The notes beneath the pieces were generated by a model. The model ran no database searches, was not told where the DNA came from, and worked only from the letters and a program-made list of their open reading frames with translations. Below are positions 5,003 through 7,756 of a DNA stretch of 7,756 bases, in pieces (position 1 is the stretch's first letter; every line of letters starts with the position of its first letter). Position numbers and translations under genes: made by a program. Location of the stretch: positions 1 through 7,756 of the forward strand of contig JBEPWQ010000174.1 of assembly GCA_041642315.1 (NCBI GenBank). The letters are read 5' to 3'. The DNA comes from JAABSQ01 sp041642315 (GTDB lineage Bacteria; Desulfobacterota; Desulfobacteria; Desulfobacterales; Desulfococcaceae).

Positions 5003-6502
5003 ATGCGGAGCTTTACGCTGTATGATCTGTACCATCGCAATGCTCGAATCGCCGGCAAGACCGACGCCCTGGTCTGGGAATCGGAGCGGATGTCCTTTGC
5101 CGACCTGCTGAATCACGCAGACGCCCTTGCCGGAGGCCTGGCCGGGGAGGGGATCGGAAAAGGGGACCGGTTGGCGATTCTGGCCCACAATGATTATCGG
5201 TTTTTTCTGCTGTTCGGGGCGGCGGCGGCTCTGGGCGCCGTTGCGGTGCCGATCAACTGGCGGCTGTCGGATGAGGAAATCGGATACATACTGAAAGATT
5301 CCGGGGCCAAGGCCCTGGTGGTGGATAAAAGACAGGCCGACCGTATTCGGCAGCCTCCATTTCGGGATGTGCCCGACCTGGCGGTGTTTCCCATGACCGC
5401 CGCCGGAGACGGTTCGGTCAGCATCGATTCTCTGCTCGCCGCAGAGCCCCGAACTCCCGTATCGGTGGAGGATCGGGACCCCTTCTGTCTGATTTATACC
5501 GCGGCGGTGGAGGGAAAGCCCCGCGGTGCGGTATTGACCCACGGCAACATGATCTACGGAAATCTTCAGACCATCGCGACCATGGGGCTGACACCGAAGG
5601 ACGCCTATATAAACATGCTGCCGATTTTTCATATCACCGGCCTGAATCTTTCTTTTTCGGTCATGCATGCCGGGGGTATGAATGTGGTGATCGAGAAGTT
5701 CGATGAAAAACGGGTGGTTGAGGAAACCGCAAAAGAAAAGATATCCGTCTGGGGCAGCTTTCCACCCATGCTCTCCCGGTTGACCGAGGCGGTGGAGGCG
5801 GCCTCTGAGCCGATCCCGTCCCTGCGGCATGTGATGGGGCTGGACGGTCCCGACCCCATCCGAGCCTTTGAGAAAAAGACCGGCGCGACTTTCTGGATGC
5901 TCTACGGCCAGACCGAAACCTCCGGATTGGTGACCTTTTCACCCGCCTCGGAAAAACCCGGCAGCGCCGGAAAACAGGGGCTGTTGACCCAGGTTCGGGT
6001 GGTGGATGAATCTGAGAACGAGGTCCCGATCGGGGAACCCGGTGAAATCCTGGTGCAGGGTCCGCTGGTGTTTCAAGGGTTCTGGAATCGGGACGAGGAC
6101 AACCGCCGGACCTTTCGAGGCGGCTGGCACCATACCGGCGACCTGGGCGCCCTGGATGAAGACGGATACCTCTGGTTCAAGGGCCGGAAACCGGAGAAAG
6201 AACTGATCAAGCCGGGCGGAGAGAACGTCTATCCGGCGGAGGTGGAAGCGGTGATCCTGGAGCACCCCGATGTGACCGCGGTCTCGGTGATCGGGGTGCC
6301 CGATCCCAGATTTGGAGAAGGCATCAAGGCGGTCTGCGTGCTCAAGGAAGGGGCCGTCTTGCCGGCCGAGGATCTCAAGGAGTTTGTGGCCTCCCGCATC
6401 GCCCGGTACAAGAAGCCCGGCTACGTGGTCTTTGTGGAATCCCTGCCCCGCAAGCCCGACGGCGGGATCGACCGGGAGCAGGTGAAGCAGACCTATGGAT
6501 GA
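5003..6502 (+). CDS. ANL-superfamily acyl-CoA ligase-like protein with altered catalytic motifs
   Basis: A 499-residue AMP-binding (acyl/aryl-CoA synthetase-like) protein. Normal members activate a carboxylic acid to acyl-AMP and then transfer it to CoA. Seen here: an N-terminal domain with VAVPINWRLSDEEIGYIL (80-97), GAVLTHGN (175-182), LPIFHITGLN (206-215), A5 YGQTETS (301-307), A7 GGWHHTGDLG (373-382), hinge and A8 GRKPEKELIKPGGENVYP (394-411), and the C-terminal RIARYKKP. Two key sites differ. The P-loop, usually YTSGTTGxPKG, reads YTAAVEGKPRG (165-175), and the A10 lysine of PRTxxGKIDR is Gly488 (PRKPDGGIDR). The start at 5003 has GGGAGGA at 4992-4998. The frame stays open upstream to 4877, but that part overlaps murI. 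A 64-nt gap follows murI. Substrate cannot be told, and catalysis may be altered or lost. Confidence 0.88.
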   Translation: MRSFTLYDLYHRNARIAGKTDALVWESERMSFADLLNHADALAGGLAGEGIGKGDRLAILAHNDYRFFLLFGAAAALGAVAVPINWRLSDEEIGYILKDSGAKALVVDKRQADRIRQPPFRDVPDLAVFPMTAAGDGSVSIDSLLAAEPRTPVSVEDRDPFCLIYTAAVEGKPRGAVLTHGNMIYGNLQTIATMGLTPKDAYINMLPIFHITGLNLSFSVMHAGGMNVVIEKFDEKRVVEETAKEKISVWGSFPPMLSRLTEAVEAASEPIPSLRHVMGLDGPDPIRAFEKKTGATFWMLYGQTETSGLVTFSPASEKPGSAGKQGLLTQVRVVDESENEVPIGEPGEILVQGPLVFQGFWNRDEDNRRTFRGGWHHTGDLGALDEDGYLWFKGRKPEKELIKPGGENVYPAEVEAVILEHPDVTAVSVIGVPDPRFGEGIKAVCVLKEGAVLPAEDLKEFVASRIARYKKPGYVVFVESLPRKPDGGIDREQVKQTYG

Positions 6503-6508
6503 CGATGG

Positions 6509-6549
6509 ATCGGCTGAACCAACTTCCTGAACCCATCTCATCAGCCGAT
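6509..6549. repeat. 9-bp inverted repeat between the ligase-like gene and trmO
   Basis: ATCGGCTGA at 6509-6517 and TCAGCCGAT at 6541-6549 are perfect reverse complements with a 23-nt loop. No T-run follows, so it is unlikely to be an intrinsic terminator. It could be an mRNA hairpin in the 97-nt intercistronic gap or a protein-binding site. A shorter GAATC-C-GATTC repeat follows at 6554-6564. Confidence 0.4.
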
Positions 6550-6599
6550 ACCCGAATCCGATTCCAACTTGCGAAAGATTAAACCGGAGCCAAAGCAAA

Positions 6600-7088
6600 A
6601 TGACGAAACCGATTCTTTACAATCCCATCGGCATCATAAGGACCCCCTTCGAGGCCCCGGAGGGTACCCCGATTCAGCCCCCGGGCGGAGCGACCAGTGA
6701 AGGCACCGTAGAGGTTTTTCCGGAGTTCCGGGCGGGGCTGGAAGATCTGGAGGGCTTTTCCCATCTTATCCTGCTGTACCACTGCCATCTGAGCGGAGGT
6801 TTTTCCCTGAAGGTGAAACCCTTTCTCGACGATGCCGAACACGGGGTGTTCGCCACCCGGGCCCCTTCACGGCCCAATTCCATCGGGTTGTCGGTGGTCC
6901 GCCTGATCGGGATGGCCGACGGAGAACTTGCCATTCGAGAGGTGGACATCATCAACGGAGCCCCGCTTCTGGACATCAAACCCTATGTACCCAAATTCGA
7001 TGTCCGGGCGGAGGCCAGGAGCGGATGGCTGGAAACCCGCTCCCACAAAACGGAATCGACCCGGGATGACGGGCGGTTTTCACGATGA
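6600..7088 (+). CDS. trmO: tRNA (N6-threonylcarbamoyladenosine(37)-N6)-methyltransferase TrmO
   Basis: A TsaA/TrmO-fold (formerly UPF0066/VirR) SAM-dependent enzyme that methylates t6A at position 37 of tRNA, in E. coli mainly tRNA-Thr(GGU). The 162-residue protein shows YNPIGIIRTPFEAPEGTPIQ (7-26), VEVFPEFRAGLEDLEGFSHL (37-56), the signature TRAPSRPNSIGLSVV (86-100) and DIKPYVPKFD (125-134), which form the SAM-binding core. It is a short form without the extra C-terminal domain of E. coli TrmO (about 235 residues). Its last 20 or so residues are polar and unconserved. ATG 6600 follows a weak GGAG at 6586-6589. It ends 31 nt before the stop of a convergent gene. Some TsaA-domain proteins act on other substrates, so substrate specificity is inferred. 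Confidence 0.88.
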   Translation: MTKPILYNPIGIIRTPFEAPEGTPIQPPGGATSEGTVEVFPEFRAGLEDLEGFSHLILLYHCHLSGGFSLKVKPFLDDAEHGVFATRAPSRPNSIGLSVVRLIGMADGELAIREVDIINGAPLLDIKPYVPKFDVRAEARSGWLETRSHKTESTRDDGRFSR

Positions 7089-7119
7089 TGCGGGAACCCC
7101 TGTAGAGGAACGGGCGAAT

Positions 7120-7512
7120 TTATCTCCCCTTTTTTAGTTTCTCTTCGATATCCGAAAAAAGCTTCTCTTTTTCTTTCTGCTTTCGGGCCTGAAAGGATTC
7201 GATCTCATCGGTGAATTTCTTGCGGGAATTTTGAAACCGCTGGAGTTCCGCCTGAAGGCTGGATTCTTTGCCGTCTTTGGGGATTTCTTCCAGTTTGAGG
7301 TGGTCCTTGATGAACAGCCGATTGCCGTAAGGCCCGTCCACCATTTCGATGGCCGCAATTTCCCGAAGCTTTTGGCAGATCAGGTGCCCCTGTTCCAGAG
7401 AAAGCGCCAGTAATTCGCACACCTTTTCTACGGAAGGCGGCTCCCGGTGCCGGTGCTCCAGTATGCGCACGGCCGCCACTACCAGATGGCTTTTGTCGTA
7501 AAAATCTTTCAT
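7120..7512 (-). CDS. Small conserved-type protein: predicted winged-helix plus charged coiled coil
   Basis: Not a characterised family that I can name. From ATG 7512-7510 it gives 130 residues starting MKDFYDKSHL, which resembles small hypothetical proteins I associate with Desulfobacterota. Residues 8-75 read like a winged helix: helix VVAAVRILEH (11-20), SVEKVCELLALSLEQGHLICQKLREI (27-52) as a helix-turn-helix candidate, and MVDGPYGNRLFIKD (57-70) as a wing. Residues 81-128 are very rich in Lys and Glu with few prolines, and probably form a coiled coil. The frame stays open upstream with Met codons at 7590 and 7608, and no start has a clear Shine-Dalgarno sequence. I favour 7512 because the longer forms would run over promoter-like sequence. 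It is divergent from eno and convergent with trmO. A regulatory role is an inference. Confidence 0.7.
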   Translation of the reverse strand: MKDFYDKSHLVVAAVRILEHRHREPPSVEKVCELLALSLEQGHLICQKLREIAAIEMVDGPYGNRLFIKDHLKLEEIPKDGKESSLQAELQRFQNSRKKFTDEIESFQARKQKEKEKLFSDIEEKLKKGR

Positions 7513-7579
7513 TAACCGTAACCGTTTGAATAAGTGATTTCGCGGGTGATACTCTCGGAATGAAACCCGCTTCGATTTC

Positions 7580-7608
7580 TTGACATTCATTTCGTGGCAG
7601 AGTACCAT
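7580..7608 (+). promoter_or_regulatory. Candidate promoter for eno
   Basis: A perfect TTGACA at 7580-7585, a 17-base spacer, and TACCAT at 7603-7608 (four of six matches to TATAAT). The start site would fall near 7615, leaving an A/G-rich leader of about 70 nt before the eno ATG at 7685. It overlaps a minus-strand promoter candidate. Confidence 0.5.
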
Positions 7609-7626
7609 TTTCTTGTTTTTTGTCAA
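7599..7626 (-). promoter_or_regulatory. Candidate promoter for the divergent wHTH-like gene
   Basis: On the reverse strand TTGACA (7626-7621) is followed by 16 bases and TACTCT (7604-7599), only three of six -10 matches. If real, transcripts would start near 7592, giving a leader of about 80 nt to the ATG at 7512 and excluding the upstream Met codon at 7608. Its -10 overlaps the -10 of the eno promoter candidate. Confidence 0.3.
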
Positions 7627-7684
7627 TCGGCAACACGGAATCCGAAGAAGATGGGATAAACGAGAAAGAGAAGGGGAAGAAGAC

Positions 7685-7756
7685 ATGACGGAGATCATCG
7701 ATGTAAAGGCAAGAGAGGTTCTGGATTCCCGTGGGAATCCCACCGTCGAGGTGGAT
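7685..7756 (+). CDS. eno: Enolase, N-terminal fragment (runs off right edge)
   Basis: Enolase interconverts 2-phosphoglycerate and phosphoenolpyruvate in glycolysis and gluconeogenesis. Only 24 codons lie in the window, but they read MTEIIDVKAREVLDSRGNP followed by TVEVD, the near-invariant start of bacterial enolases (I..V.AREVLDSRGNPTVEV). An AAGGGG Shine-Dalgarno-like sequence at 7671-7676 lies eight bases before the ATG. It is divergent from the small wHTH-like gene and has its own promoter candidate at 7580-7608. Confidence 0.95.
   Translation, partial: MTEIIDVKAREVLDSRGNPTVEVD

Noticed and set aside
7089..7140. Possible terminator with the T6 run at 7130-7135 after trmO
   Set aside because: No stable GC stem directly precedes the T-run, and the T-run is the coding Lys codons of the convergent gene.
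7154..7166. 13-base match (GAAAAAAGCTTCT) to the spacer duplication at 731-764
   Set aside because: It lies inside coding sequence of the minus-strand gene (Lys-Leu-Phe codons) and is low-complexity; best read as coincidence.

Overview
The window looks like a high-GC bacterial chromosome segment carrying housekeeping genes. The gene order dnaX-ybaB-recR is widespread in bacteria. The accompanying genes (a DUF1015 protein, a CxxCxxCC-type YkgJ-like protein, a CoA-ligase-like protein and a small wHTH/coiled-coil protein beside eno) together with codon choice fit a Desulfobacterota (former Deltaproteobacteria) sulfate-reducer or syntroph-type genome. That assignment is inferred from gene content and family resemblance; no database search was run.

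Layout. On the left edge a minus-strand gene enters the window, the N-terminal 132 codons of a DUF1015-family protein (1-396). A structured GC-rich intergenic region follows, then a near-consensus sigma70-type promoter (560-588) that drives two serine tRNA genes, tRNA-Ser(CGA) at 614-706 and tRNA-Ser(GGA) at 798-891. A perfect 17-bp tandem duplication sits between the two tRNAs. Next comes a long plus-strand run that may be one operon: dnaX (clamp-loader tau/gamma, 1039-2784), ybaB (2797-3111), recR (3124-3723), a CxxCxxCC metal-binding protein (3713-4156), murI (4153-4938), an ANL-superfamily acyl-CoA ligase-like gene (5003-6502) and trmO/tsaA (6600-7088). The first five genes are tightly packed or overlapping. 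The last two are separated by gaps of 64 and 97 nt and may be more loosely coupled. At the right end a small minus-strand gene (7120-7512) is transcribed away from the start of eno (enolase, 7685 to beyond the window edge), with promoter-like sequences for both in the shared gap.

How the genes relate. DnaX, YbaB and RecR serve replication, nucleoid organisation and recombinational repair. MurI supplies D-glutamate for peptidoglycan. TrmO modifies t6A37 of tRNA. The ligase-like gene is the metabolic outsider.

Most interesting points. (1) The dnaX linker carries a C8 run in the exact C_CCC_CCC register, with an SD-like purine tract 10 nt upstream and a GC hairpin 8 nt downstream. A -1 shift there meets a stop after five codons and would give a 429-residue gamma-like product. 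(2) The ligase-like protein keeps most ANL motifs, but its phosphate-binding loop is strongly altered and the usual catalytic A10 lysine is Gly488. (3) A putative wHTH/coiled-coil protein is divergent from eno, with interlocked promoter candidates. No CRISPR array, insertion sequence or phage feature was seen.
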